Position numbers and translations under genes: made by a program. The notes beneath the pieces are model-generated. The model was not told the origin of the DNA. It did no database searches and saw only the letters and a program-made list of their open reading frames with translations. Positions 14,554 through 22,074 of a stretch of 22,074 bases of DNA are shown here, piece by piece. The stretch is from UPXZ01 sp964345395 (GTDB taxonomy: Bacteria > Bacteroidota > Bacteroidia > Bacteroidales > Paludibacteraceae): positions 1-22,074 of the forward strand of contig CAYFRA010000027.1 of the NCBI GenBank assembly GCA_964345395.1, written 5' to 3'. How positions within the stretch are numbered: position 1 is the first letter of the stretch; the number at the start of each line of letters is the position of its first letter.

Positions 14554-15573
14554 TTATTGCTTGTTGTTAGTGGTATCTCTAATCATCAATTTAGTTTTGA
14601 TAATTCTGTTTTTGTATTGACCAGTTGTCTCTCCTTTGATTTTATCTATCAACAGTTGTGCGGCTGTTTTCCCTACTTCATATCCATGCTGTTCAACAGT
14701 AGTCAGCATTGGGTCGGTAGCAATGGCTAAATCTCCACCTGAAAAGCCACATATTGCAATGTCTTGTGGAATCCGATAGCCTTTTTGTTTAGCAGCATAT
14801 AAAATTCCTGAAGCTGTGTGGTCATTAATTGCAAAAAATGCATCGGGTGGATTAGGCATATCAAGCACTTGAGGGGTGAGCTTGATGGCATCTTCACGGG
14901 CGTCGCAGGTGAAAATAAGAGAATCATCGATTTCAATACCATGGTTTCTTAATGCATCTAAGTACCCATTTCTTCGATTCTTTGAGATTTCCAAATGCTC
15001 TGGCGAACTGAAAAAGGCAATTCGCTTAGCACCCGTTTCAATCAAATAGTTTACAGCAGTCATTGCACCAGCATAGTCGTCAACCACAACTCTGTCAGTC
15101 AAAATCCCTACGCATATACGATCAAAAAACACCAACTGGATATCGTTGTTTAAAATTTCTTGGTAGTGATTGTAATCTTCGGTCTCTTTTGCCAAACTGG
15201 CAAGCACGCCCGACACACGAGCATTGATTAATGACTCTGTGATATTTAGTTCTTTTTGATATTTTTCATGAGAAAGATAGAGCATCACGCCATAACCTTC
15301 ACGAAAAGCAACCTCTTCAATTCCGCTCATAATCGACGAGAAAAAATAGTGTACAATCTCTGGTAAAATAACACCAATCACTTTACTCTTGCCAGAACGC
15401 AAATTCATAGCCATTGTGTTGGGCTTGTAGTTCAATTTCTTTGCACAAGCTCTCACCTTCTTAATGGTCGTTTTGCTTATGTCAGAGTGCTCACTAAGTG
15501 CTCTTGAAACGGTTGACGGAGAGATACCCAATTCTCTGGCGATATCTACTATGGTAACTTGTCTTTTTTGCAT
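14554..15573 (-). CDS. LacI-family transcriptional regulator
   Basis: Encodes a 339-residue LacI/GalR regulator. The N-terminal helix-turn-helix is TIVDIARELGISPSTVSRAL (7-26). The hinge-helix region (about 50-62, PNTMAMNLRSGKS) inserts into the operator centre. A periplasmic-binding-protein-like sensor domain covers 64-330, from VIGVILPEIVHYFFSSI to the TTVEQ and GKTAAQLLID segments. Such regulators are usually repressors released by a sugar or sugar phosphate. It is divergent from susC, and the shared gap holds a perfect LacI-type palindrome (15664-15675), which makes it the likely local regulator of the susCDE unit. No clear promoter of its own was found. The inducer is not predictable from sequence. 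Confidence 0.93.
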   Translation of the reverse strand: MQKRQVTIVDIARELGISPSTVSRALSEHSDISKTTIKKVRACAKKLNYKPNTMAMNLRSGKSKVIGVILPEIVHYFFSSIMSGIEEVAFREGYGVMLYLSHEKYQKELNITESLINARVSGVLASLAKETEDYNHYQEILNNDIQLVFFDRICVGILTDRVVVDDYAGAMTAVNYLIETGAKRIAFFSSPEHLEISKNRRNGYLDALRNHGIEIDDSLIFTCDAREDAIKLTPQVLDMPNPPDAFFAINDHTASGILYAAKQKGYRIPQDIAICGFSGGDLAIATDPMLTTVEQHGYEVGKTAAQLLIDKIKGETTGQYKNRIIKTKLMIRDTTNNKQ

Positions 15574-15663
15574 AATGCTAAGATTGTTAGATTGATTGTC
15601 AATACTGAATGATTTTTGAGCTTAAAACTTAAAACTTTTAATATCAATAGGTATGCTTTATTC

Positions 15664-15675
15664 GCAAACGTTTGC
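15664..15675. promoter_or_regulatory. LacI-family operator in the lacI-susC gap
   Basis: GCAAACGTTTGC is a perfect 12-bp palindrome with the central CG typical of LacI/PurR/CcpA operators. The flanks (TTC before, AAA after) extend the symmetry partly. Its centre is about 75 bases upstream of the predicted susC transcription start and 96 bases from the lacI ATG. Confidence 0.75.
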
Positions 15676-15706
15676 AAATCATTTTTATTGCTTAATTACA
15701 TATAAC

Positions 15707-15738
15707 TTTGTGAAAAATCATATAATATTCTATCTTTG
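15707..15738 (+). promoter_or_regulatory. susC promoter
   Basis: TTTG (15707-15710), a 20-base spacer and TATCTTTG (15731-15738) match the Bacteroidota consensus fully. The start near 15744 gives a leader of about 57 bases. The operator lies 31 bases upstream of the -33 element rather than over the core promoter. Confidence 0.75.
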
Positions 15739-15800
15739 TTTTCAATATGGATTAAAATTTTAAAGTGTTCAATTTAAATATCTTAAAACTATAAAACTTA

Positions 15801-18800
15801 ATGTATAAAAAACTAACTATGCAAAGGATTCGATTGCTTTTTATTGCGATATTGACATTGGGACTTGGCTTTATGGCTACAGCCCAAAATCGTACAATAT
15901 CAGGAGTAGTACAAGACGAAACAGGTGAAACTGTTATCGGAGCAAACGTATTGGAGAAAGGCACTAATAATGGAGTGGTTACTGATTTTGACGGAAAATT
16001 TAGATTGGAAGTTAAGTCAGGTGCAACTCTTCTAATTAGTTACGTTGGTTACGTGCCGCAAGAAGTTGTTGTGGGTAATCAAACCAATCTTGTTATCGTA
16101 CTTGAACAAGAAGATTTTCTTCTAAAAGAGGTCGTAGCTATTGGCTATGGTTCTCAAACTAAAAAAGAGATTACGGGAGCCATTTCAAGTGTGAAGGCTG
16201 AAGATTTCAACAAAGGTATTACGGCTAACCCAATGGGCTTAATTCAAGGTAAAGTTGCTGGATTGAATATCATCAAAGATGGTGGTGATGACCCAGCGCA
16301 AAACAATTACAACGTTCAGCTGCGTGGTGTTGGTAGTTTGAGTGGTAGCGCATCTCCACTTTATGTGATTGATGGTGTGCCAGGTGGTGATTTATCATCG
16401 GTACTACCAAGTGATATTGAGTCTATTGATGTGCTGAAAGATGGTTCGGCTGCCGCTATTTATGGTACCCGTGCCAATGCTGGAGTTATACTTATTACCA
16501 CAAAAAGAGGAAATAAAGATGGTAAATTCAGTGCTGAGTATAATGGATCTGTTTCTACAGCGACAATAGCAAATGTGCCACGTATTTTAACACCAAACGA
16601 GTATCGTGAAAAGATGGTTGCAAATGGATTAGGCATCGACTATGGAGCTGACACCGATTGGATCAAAGCCATTACCCGTACACCGCTTAGCCACACTCAC
16701 AATGTGTCGCTAACAGGTGGAACATCTGATTTCAATTATCGTGCTTCTGTTGGTTATCGCGGCTTAGAGGGTTTGGCTATCAACTCAGATTATGAAGAGA
16801 TTAATGCTCGTTTTGTTGCTAATCAAAAAGCATTCAACAACTTGGTGGATGTTTCTTACGATTTTTCATATTTGACCAACAGCAAACAGTGGGCAAATTA
16901 TGATAACTTCAATCAAGCCATTCGCTCCAACCCTACGATGCCTATTCATTCTGATGAAGCTAGGTTTGAGAAATATGGCGGTTACTTTGAGTCAGACAAT
17001 TTTTATACAAGAAACCCTGTGTCTGATATTATGCAAACTACCAACGATGAAAAAGGACAAGTGTTTATGGGGAGTGTAAGAGCTTCGATTAACTTGTTAG
17101 ACAATTTGAAATTTACCACATTTTATTCGCTACAAAACAACAGCACGTGGAATGGTAAATACCAAACCAATACGCTACGTGATGTAGCAGGAAAAGGTGG
17201 TGTTGCTAATCAATCACAAAAATATGCATCACAACAAATGGTGGAAAATACATTGCAATACCTCAACTCTTGGAATGTGCACAACTTCCAAGCTTTGTTG
17301 GGACAAGGTTACCAAACCAACTTAACCCACGGTTTCGATGTGTTTAATTCTAATTTCCCATTGGATAAAATCCTTTACAACAACTTAGGATTAGGACAAG
17401 GAATTAAAACTGGTGAGAATGCCAATGCAAATATGGGCAGCTACAAATACAAAGATAAATTAGCTTCGTTTTTTGCCCGCGTGATGTACAATTACGACAA
17501 CAAATATTTCATCAGCGCAAGTACGCGTTTAGAAGGCTCTTCTAAATTTGGTGCAAAAGCCAATCCTGTTTTAGGACCGTGGGGGTTATTTCCTGCTATC
17601 AGTGCAAGCTGGAGCATCATTGATGAAGATTTTATGCAAAATCAACGTTTCTTGAACGATTTGAAACTTCGTCTTGGTTATGGTGTTACGGGTAATATGC
17701 CAGAAAATTCTTACTTATATTTAATGTTGGTAGGACCTGGAAGCGATTATGTATTTGGCGATGGAGAATTTATACTTCCTTGGGGGCCTCAAACCAATAC
17801 CAATGAATTTATACGTTGGGAAGAAAAGCATGAATACAATGCAGGTATCGATTTTGCGATGCTAAACAACCGTTTATATGGTTCTATTGATGGTTACTTT
17901 AGAAATACTACTGATTTGTTATATGAATACAATGTGCCCTTAGCAGGTGAAAATGTATCTTCAAAAAAGTGGGACAACTACGGACAAATTCACAACTATG
18001 GTGTTGAATTTCAGTTGAATGGTGTAATATATGATTCAGCTGATTTCAAATGGAACGCAGGATTGAATGCTGCTTGGAACCAAAACACTGTAGTTCGAAT
18101 TACAGGAAACCAATATGGTAATTATGATGCTAACGGTAACTTAATTGCAAGCTTTCAAAACACAGGCTATATCTCATCAGGCGATGGTGAAACAGGAAGC
18201 TACGTGATGCGTTTGACAGAAGGTGGGGCGATTGGTAATTTCTGGGGATTCAAATATGTAGGTATCAATTCAAAAGGAGAGTGGGTTTTTGAAACTCCAT
18301 CTGGTGGTCTTTCTACAAGTCCTGAAGATTCAGATAAACAAATTCTTGGTAATGCTTTCCCGCTTGTTACTTTAGGATTCAATACGGCATTGCGTTACAA
18401 AGATTTTGATTTGACAATGAATTTCCGTGGACAGGTTGGAGGGTTGATTTTCAATGAAACTCGTTATTTCTACGAAAATACGCGTGGAACAGAAAATGTA
18501 CTTCTATCTTCATTTGAAGGAGATGCGGAAAGGCTAACCAACTGGATAACTTCAGGTTCAGATAAAGCCTCTATCCGTCGTTTCTCTGATTTCTACTTGG
18601 AAGATGCTACTTATGTGAAACTGAATGACTTGACAATTGGATACACGCCAAACCTTGGCACAGAATTTGCACGATATATTCAGAATATGAGGGTCTATTT
18701 TACAGCTCAAAATCTGTTTACCATCACAGGATACAAAGGACACGACCCATCAACCGTAAGTATGGCAGGTCTAGAACCAGGATTTGACGGACGTTCTTAT

Positions 18801-18848
18801 TACCCAACTCAACACTCATTCAACTTGGGTGTATCATTTAATTTCTAA
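15801..18848 (+). CDS. SusC-family TonB-dependent outer-membrane transporter
   Basis: Encodes a 1015-residue TonB-linked beta-barrel that imports glycan fragments across the outer membrane. A signal peptide ends near ATAQ (26-29). A carboxypeptidase-regulatory-like domain follows (about 32-107, TISGVVQDETGETVIGANV onward). A TonB-box-like stretch KEVVAIGYG (109-117) leads into the plug, which contains the SusC/RagA signature LKDGSAAAIYGTRA (212-225). The barrel fills the rest and ends SFNLGVSFNF, the expected terminal aromatic residue. No STN signalling domain precedes the carboxypeptidase-like domain, so it probably does not signal to an anti-sigma factor, in keeping with LacI control. Met7 (15819) is a possible alternative start that still leaves a signal peptide. 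It lies 32 bp before susD. Confidence 0.95.
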   Translation: MYKKLTMQRIRLLFIAILTLGLGFMATAQNRTISGVVQDETGETVIGANVLEKGTNNGVVTDFDGKFRLEVKSGATLLISYVGYVPQEVVVGNQTNLVIVLEQEDFLLKEVVAIGYGSQTKKEITGAISSVKAEDFNKGITANPMGLIQGKVAGLNIIKDGGDDPAQNNYNVQLRGVGSLSGSASPLYVIDGVPGGDLSSVLPSDIESIDVLKDGSAAAIYGTRANAGVILITTKRGNKDGKFSAEYNGSVSTATIANVPRILTPNEYREKMVANGLGIDYGADTDWIKAITRTPLSHTHNVSLTGGTSDFNYRASVGYRGLEGLAINSDYEEINARFVANQKAFNNLVDVSYDFSYLTNSKQWANYDNFNQAIRSNPTMPIHSDEARFEKYGGYFESDNFYTRNPVSDIMQTTNDEKGQVFMGSVRASINLLDNLKFTTFYSLQNNSTWNGKYQTNTLRDVAGKGGVANQSQKYASQQMVENTLQYLNSWNVHNFQALLGQGYQTNLTHGFDVFNSNFPLDKILYNNLGLGQGIKTGENANANMGSYKYKDKLASFFARVMYNYDNKYFISASTRLEGSSKFGAKANPVLGPWGLFPAISASWSIIDEDFMQNQRFLNDLKLRLGYGVTGNMPENSYLYLMLVGPGSDYVFGDGEFILPWGPQTNTNEFIRWEEKHEYNAGIDFAMLNNRLYGSIDGYFRNTTDLLYEYNVPLAGENVSSKKWDNYGQIHNYGVEFQLNGVIYDSADFKWNAGLNAAWNQNTVVRITGNQYGNYDANGNLIASFQNTGYISSGDGETGSYVMRLTEGGAIGNFWGFKYVGINSKGEWVFETPSGGLSTSPEDSDKQILGNAFPLVTLGFNTALRYKDFDLTMNFRGQVGGLIFNETRYFYENTRGTENVLLSSFEGDAERLTNWITSGSDKASIRRFSDFYLEDATYVKLNDLTIGYTPNLGTEFARYIQNMRVYFTAQNLFTITGYKGHDPSTVSMAGLEPGFDGRSYYPTQHSFNLGVSFNF

Positions 18849-18880
18849 TATTGAACATAATAAAAACAGATAAGATAAAG

Positions 18881-20413
18881 ATGAAACTAAATAAAATATT
18901 TATAATTGTTGCAGTTTTGGGGATGTTGTTCAACACATCTTGTACCGATCTTACGCCAGAAGTATATACTGATGTTCAAAAAGATGATTACTTCCAAACT
19001 CCTGCTCAATTCTCTACACTTTTGGCAAATGCCTATTCTCAGTTAGCTGGTGAATATGGCTATGTGTATAGAGAAGGTTATTGGAGTATGCAAGAATACA
19101 CTTCTGACGAAGTAGTAGTGCCAACAAGAGGTACCGACTGGTTTGATAACGGAGTACCTATCGCGATGCACACCCACACATGGGAAGAAGACACACGAGA
19201 TATTAACAATGGTTGGAGTTTTGCATTTGGTGGCGTAACTAAATGTAACAATGTATTAAACAATATCTTAAACATTTTGGGACCAGATGAGAGCACTTAT
19301 AATGATGCAGCAAAATCTGGTCTTGCCGAAACCAAAGTATTACGTGCATTTTACCACCTCTTAGCGATGGACTTATATGGCAATATCCATATCGATGATG
19401 GCGAAAGAGAGTTGAAACAATATACTCGCAAAGAAGTGTTTGAATGGATTGAAAAAGAGATCCTTGATAATATAGATCAACTTGACGAAAACATTCGTTA
19501 TGGCTCGGTTACAAAGTATGTTGCCCATACTATTTTAGCCAAATTGTATATGAATGCCGAAGTTTATACAGGTACTGCTCGCTGGCAAGACGCCATCACT
19601 CACTTGGACGCAGTTATAAATAGCGGTGCTTACAAGTTGAATGCCGATTATTTTACAACTTTCAAGAAAGACAATACCAACAATCAAGAGATCATTTTCC
19701 CAATCGTATTTGATGCTGTCTATGCACAAGGAAATATGTTCCACTTAATGACAATGCACTATACGATGGGTGAGGTATATGGATTCACTACTGATACTTG
19801 GAATGGTCCTTGTACGCTAAAATCATTCTATGATAGCTATAAATCAGGTGATAAGCGTCAAGAGCAGTGGTTTGTTGGACCTATACAAAAAGATGGCGTA
19901 ACATTGACTTATTCAAATGCCACATTATCAAATGTTCCTGCTATCATTGTACCTGAAGTAACTACTATTCAAGACCCCACAGCAGCTAATACTTTTGAAG
20001 GTGCTCGTTTTGTTAAATTTGAAATTGAGCCCGGAATAGAACATCACGCCAATAGTGACTTCCCAATTTATCGTTACGCCGATATATTGCTTATGAAAGC
20101 GGAAGCCTTGGTTAGATTGAATGGAACAGCGGGTGATTTTGCAAGCAATAATGAGTTTCAGCAAATTAGAACAAGAGCAGGACTTACTCCTTACACTGCA
20201 GCTGAACTTACTCTTGATGAGTTGCTCGCTGAGCGTGGACGTGAGTTGGCTTGGGAAGGGCATCGCCGCCAAGATTTGATTCGATTTGGTAAATTTACAA
20301 CAGGTACTTGGGAGTTTATGGGAGCTCGCTCCAACAATCGAAATATCTTCCCTATCCCAACTTGGGTAATGGATGATAATCCTGGAATTTACACCCAAAA
20401 CAATTGGAAATAA
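18881..20413 (+). CDS. SusD/RagB-family surface glycan-binding lipoprotein
   Basis: Encodes a 510-residue outer-membrane lipoprotein that lids the SusC pore and binds the glycan. Residues 1-20 form a lipoprotein signal (MKLNKIFIIVAVLGMLFNTS) with the acylated cysteine at 21. The N-terminal SusD-like helical domain is followed by the RagB/SusD domain, which includes YADILLMKAEAL and ELLAERGRELAWEGHRRQDL (449-468). It closes with the usual FPIP and NPGIYTQN motifs. The frame runs 10 codons further upstream to a TTG at 18851, but the ATG at 18881 gives a proper lipoprotein signal and follows an AAGATAAAG purine run. It is co-transcribed with susC. Ligand residues cannot be assigned from family motifs. 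Confidence 0.95.
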   Translation: MKLNKIFIIVAVLGMLFNTSCTDLTPEVYTDVQKDDYFQTPAQFSTLLANAYSQLAGEYGYVYREGYWSMQEYTSDEVVVPTRGTDWFDNGVPIAMHTHTWEEDTRDINNGWSFAFGGVTKCNNVLNNILNILGPDESTYNDAAKSGLAETKVLRAFYHLLAMDLYGNIHIDDGERELKQYTRKEVFEWIEKEILDNIDQLDENIRYGSVTKYVAHTILAKLYMNAEVYTGTARWQDAITHLDAVINSGAYKLNADYFTTFKKDNTNNQEIIFPIVFDAVYAQGNMFHLMTMHYTMGEVYGFTTDTWNGPCTLKSFYDSYKSGDKRQEQWFVGPIQKDGVTLTYSNATLSNVPAIIVPEVTTIQDPTAANTFEGARFVKFEIEPGIEHHANSDFPIYRYADILLMKAEALVRLNGTAGDFASNNEFQQIRTRAGLTPYTAAELTLDELLAERGRELAWEGHRRQDLIRFGKFTTGTWEFMGARSNNRNIFPIPTWVMDDNPGIYTQNNWK

Positions 20414-20468
20414 ATTTTTAAATAAACAATAATTCAATAAATACACTAATTAATTAAAACAAAAAAGT

Positions 20469-21884
20469 ATGAAAAAATTAAATTATCTGCTAATTATGCT
20501 ATTAGCACTATCTTTTACCTTCGTATCTTGTAAAAAAGACCCTGAACCTGATCCAGGCGATTTGGATGAAATTGTAGAAGATGGATTTTATGTAGTAGGT
20601 CCTGCTACAGCTTCTGAAAAATTGGTTACAAATGCTACAATGATTGCTGGTATCAATGAAGTTGGGCAAGAATCACGTGAAGGGATGTATGAAAAATACA
20701 TCGCACTTGAAGGTGGTAAGGAGTTCAGCTTATTCCTTAAAAAAGGAACAAGTGAAACTAAATACGGTGCTACTTTAGCTGATGTAGATTTAGCTGGTGA
20801 AAATGACCAGCCTAATATCGTGGTTAAGAAAGGCGTATTACAAGAGAATGCAACTCTAAAGGTAGATAAAAGTGGGCTTTACCACATTGTATTAGACCTT
20901 AACTTAAATAATGATTTAGATGAAGCCCTAATTCTTATTGCTCCCGTGCAATGGGGTATGCGTGGCGGATTTAACAGCTGGGGCTTTTCAGAAATGACAG
21001 CTTCTGCATTCAACAAAGAAAAAATGACTTTCACTTTGGAAGGTGTTGAAATAAAGGAAACTCAAGAGTTTAAATTTGCATATGGCGGTGGCTGGAAAAT
21101 TCAGCTTGATAGTGAACAGCTTGTAACTGCAAACACCAACTTAGGTATAGATATGAAGCCAGGTGGAGACAATATGAAAGTTGAAGACGGGAATGGTGTT
21201 TACACTGTAACTTTAACTTGGACATTAAAAGAAGGTACTGTTGCCGATGCATTTGAAGCTAAATTTGACAAAACAGCCGATCTTGAAGTTTCTTTTCCTG
21301 AAGAGCTTTATATGATTGGTGCTGACTTTGGTGATTGGGATTGGGAAAGCGATGGTGTTGCTGAAATGACTCCTGTTAATGGTGTTGATGGTGCATTCTG
21401 GGCTGTTCGTTATTTCGAAGCTAATTCTCCTTTCAAATGGGCTCCAGGACGTGCATGGGCAGATGATTTTTCAAGCTTAGAAACCAACGAAGGATTTGAA
21501 ATTTCTGATGGTAATGCAGTATTAGCAGAATCTGGTATTTACATGGTATATATCGATTTGGCTGCAAACAAAATTGTTATCGAGCCTGCTAAAGTATATG
21601 GTATGGGTGATACGTTTGGTGGCTGGGATGCTGATGTTGAAAGCAATTTATTTGTTCCTACTGCAGATGGTAAATCTCTTACTGCAACTACAAAAGCTGC
21701 TGGCGAACTAAGAATTTACGCATCTAGCTCAGCTGCTACTACTGATTGGTGGACACGTGAATTTATTATCCTTGATGGTAAAATCGAATACCGTGGCAAT
21801 GGTGGTGATCAAGAGCGTGTTTCCGTAAGCGCAGGACAAGTAGTTACTCTTGACTTCAATGCTGGAACAGGTACAATTGAATAG
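20469..21884 (+). CDS. SusE/SusF-like glycan-binding outer-membrane lipoprotein
   Basis: Encodes a 471-residue lipoprotein. The signal is MKKLNYLLIMLLALSFTFVS with lipobox cysteine 21, followed by KKDPEPDPGD, a charged and proline-rich surface tether. The rest divides into about four beta-rich modules starting near 38 (DGFYVVGPA), 161 (QWGMRGGFNSWGFSEM), 279 (ELYMIGADFGDWDW) and 376 (VYGMGDTFGGWDAD). The repeated G-x-F-x-x-W core is typical of the starch-binding-like modules of SusE and SusF. Those proteins hold polysaccharide at the surface and are not enzymes; no catalytic motif is seen. Tryptophans in DWDW, FKWAPGRAW and TDWWTREF are candidate sugar-stacking residues. It lies 55 bp after susD and ends the unit at a strong terminator. 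The ligand is unknown; starch is suggested only by family resemblance. Confidence 0.85.
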   Translation: MKKLNYLLIMLLALSFTFVSCKKDPEPDPGDLDEIVEDGFYVVGPATASEKLVTNATMIAGINEVGQESREGMYEKYIALEGGKEFSLFLKKGTSETKYGATLADVDLAGENDQPNIVVKKGVLQENATLKVDKSGLYHIVLDLNLNNDLDEALILIAPVQWGMRGGFNSWGFSEMTASAFNKEKMTFTLEGVEIKETQEFKFAYGGGWKIQLDSEQLVTANTNLGIDMKPGGDNMKVEDGNGVYTVTLTWTLKEGTVADAFEAKFDKTADLEVSFPEELYMIGADFGDWDWESDGVAEMTPVNGVDGAFWAVRYFEANSPFKWAPGRAWADDFSSLETNEGFEISDGNAVLAESGIYMVYIDLAANKIVIEPAKVYGMGDTFGGWDADVESNLFVPTADGKSLTATTKAAGELRIYASSSAATTDWWTREFIILDGKIEYRGNGGDQERVSVSAGQVVTLDFNAGTGTIE

Positions 21885-21912
21885 TATTTTTTCAGTATCG
21901 ATCGGATAAAAT

Positions 21913-21948
21913 AAAAGGCACTTTGGCACTGAGCTAAGTGCCTTTTTT
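21913..21948 (+). terminator. Intrinsic terminator of the susCDE unit
   Basis: AAAAGGCACTT (21913-21923) pairs with AAGTGCCTTTT (21936-21946) around a 12-base loop, and the T6 run extends to 21948. It begins 28 bases after the last stop codon. The remaining 126 bases to the window edge are AT-rich, with no gene or promoter I can support. Confidence 0.88.
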
Positions 21949-22074
21949 GTTTGCAAGAAAGATGTTTTAGAATTACTGTTATGGGTGTAAATTTCAAATA
22001 TAAAACTTAAAGACCAAGTTATAAAACTTCATTTTTTCTATTTTATGTAGTAAGTTATTTTTTATTTAGCTATT

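Noticed and set aside
18851..18880. TTG start for susD at 18851
   Set aside because: It adds a charged MNIIKTDKIK stretch before a complete lipoprotein signal peptide. The ATG at 18881 is better.
19928..20446. 172-codon minus-strand open frame opposite susD
   Set aside because: It lies entirely antisense to a well-supported SusD gene, has no recognisable domain and no promoter or purine run before its start.

Overview
This window reads as an AT-rich Bacteroidota chromosome, most likely order Bacteroidales. The evidence is the gene order tig-clpP-clpX-recQ, repeated matches to the Bacteroidota promoter form (TTTG, about 19-20 bases, then TAnnTTTG), weak ribosome binding sites, and a SusC/SusD outer-membrane uptake locus. 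I cannot name the genus from sequence alone.

Layout. Bases 1-82 hold the 3' end of an unidentified plus-strand gene. A plus-strand unit follows with tRNA-Glu(UUC) and rpsT (264-627), ending in a strong terminator. Five housekeeping genes lie on the minus strand and are transcribed right to left: an AGCS-type sodium:amino-acid symporter (8806-7088), trigger factor tig (6856-5429), clpP (5221-4544), clpX (4479-3235) and recQ (3004-818). Trigger factor, ClpP and ClpX form a protein-quality-control set: a ribosome-bound chaperone, a protease and its unfoldase. A plus-strand tRNA-Gly(GCC) sits at 9143-9215. Next are a secreted GH20 beta-N-acetylhexosaminidase (minus, 9327-11228) and a divergent plus-strand operon of an MgtC-family membrane protein, an aldo/keto reductase and a SufS-type cysteine desulfurase (11480-14335).

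The right third is a carbohydrate-uptake locus. A LacI-family regulator (minus, 14554-15573) is divergent from susC (15801-18848), susD (18881-20413) and a SusE/SusF-like glycan-binding lipoprotein (20469-21884), which ends in a strong terminator. The lacI-susC gap holds a perfect 12-bp LacI-type operator and a full-consensus promoter. SusC would be the TonB-dependent pore, SusD its lid lipoprotein and the last gene an accessory surface glycan binder. No glycoside hydrolase lies inside this unit, so the substrate cannot be read from the window. The terminator after the last gene suggests any enzymes are in separate units.

Three start codons are moved from the longest reading frame to internal ATGs: tig at 6856, the symporter at 8806 and susD at 18881. 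Reasons are family N-termini, signal peptides and promoter positions.

I found no mobile element, CRISPR array, phage gene or clearly new multi-gene system. The least explained signals are non-coding: a degenerate 21-bp-period repeat in the sufS-lacI gap, a near-copy of the sufS 3' end exactly 180 bp downstream of it, a 33-bp perfect palindrome upstream of the symporter, and terminator-like hairpins in the tig leader and between clpP and clpX.
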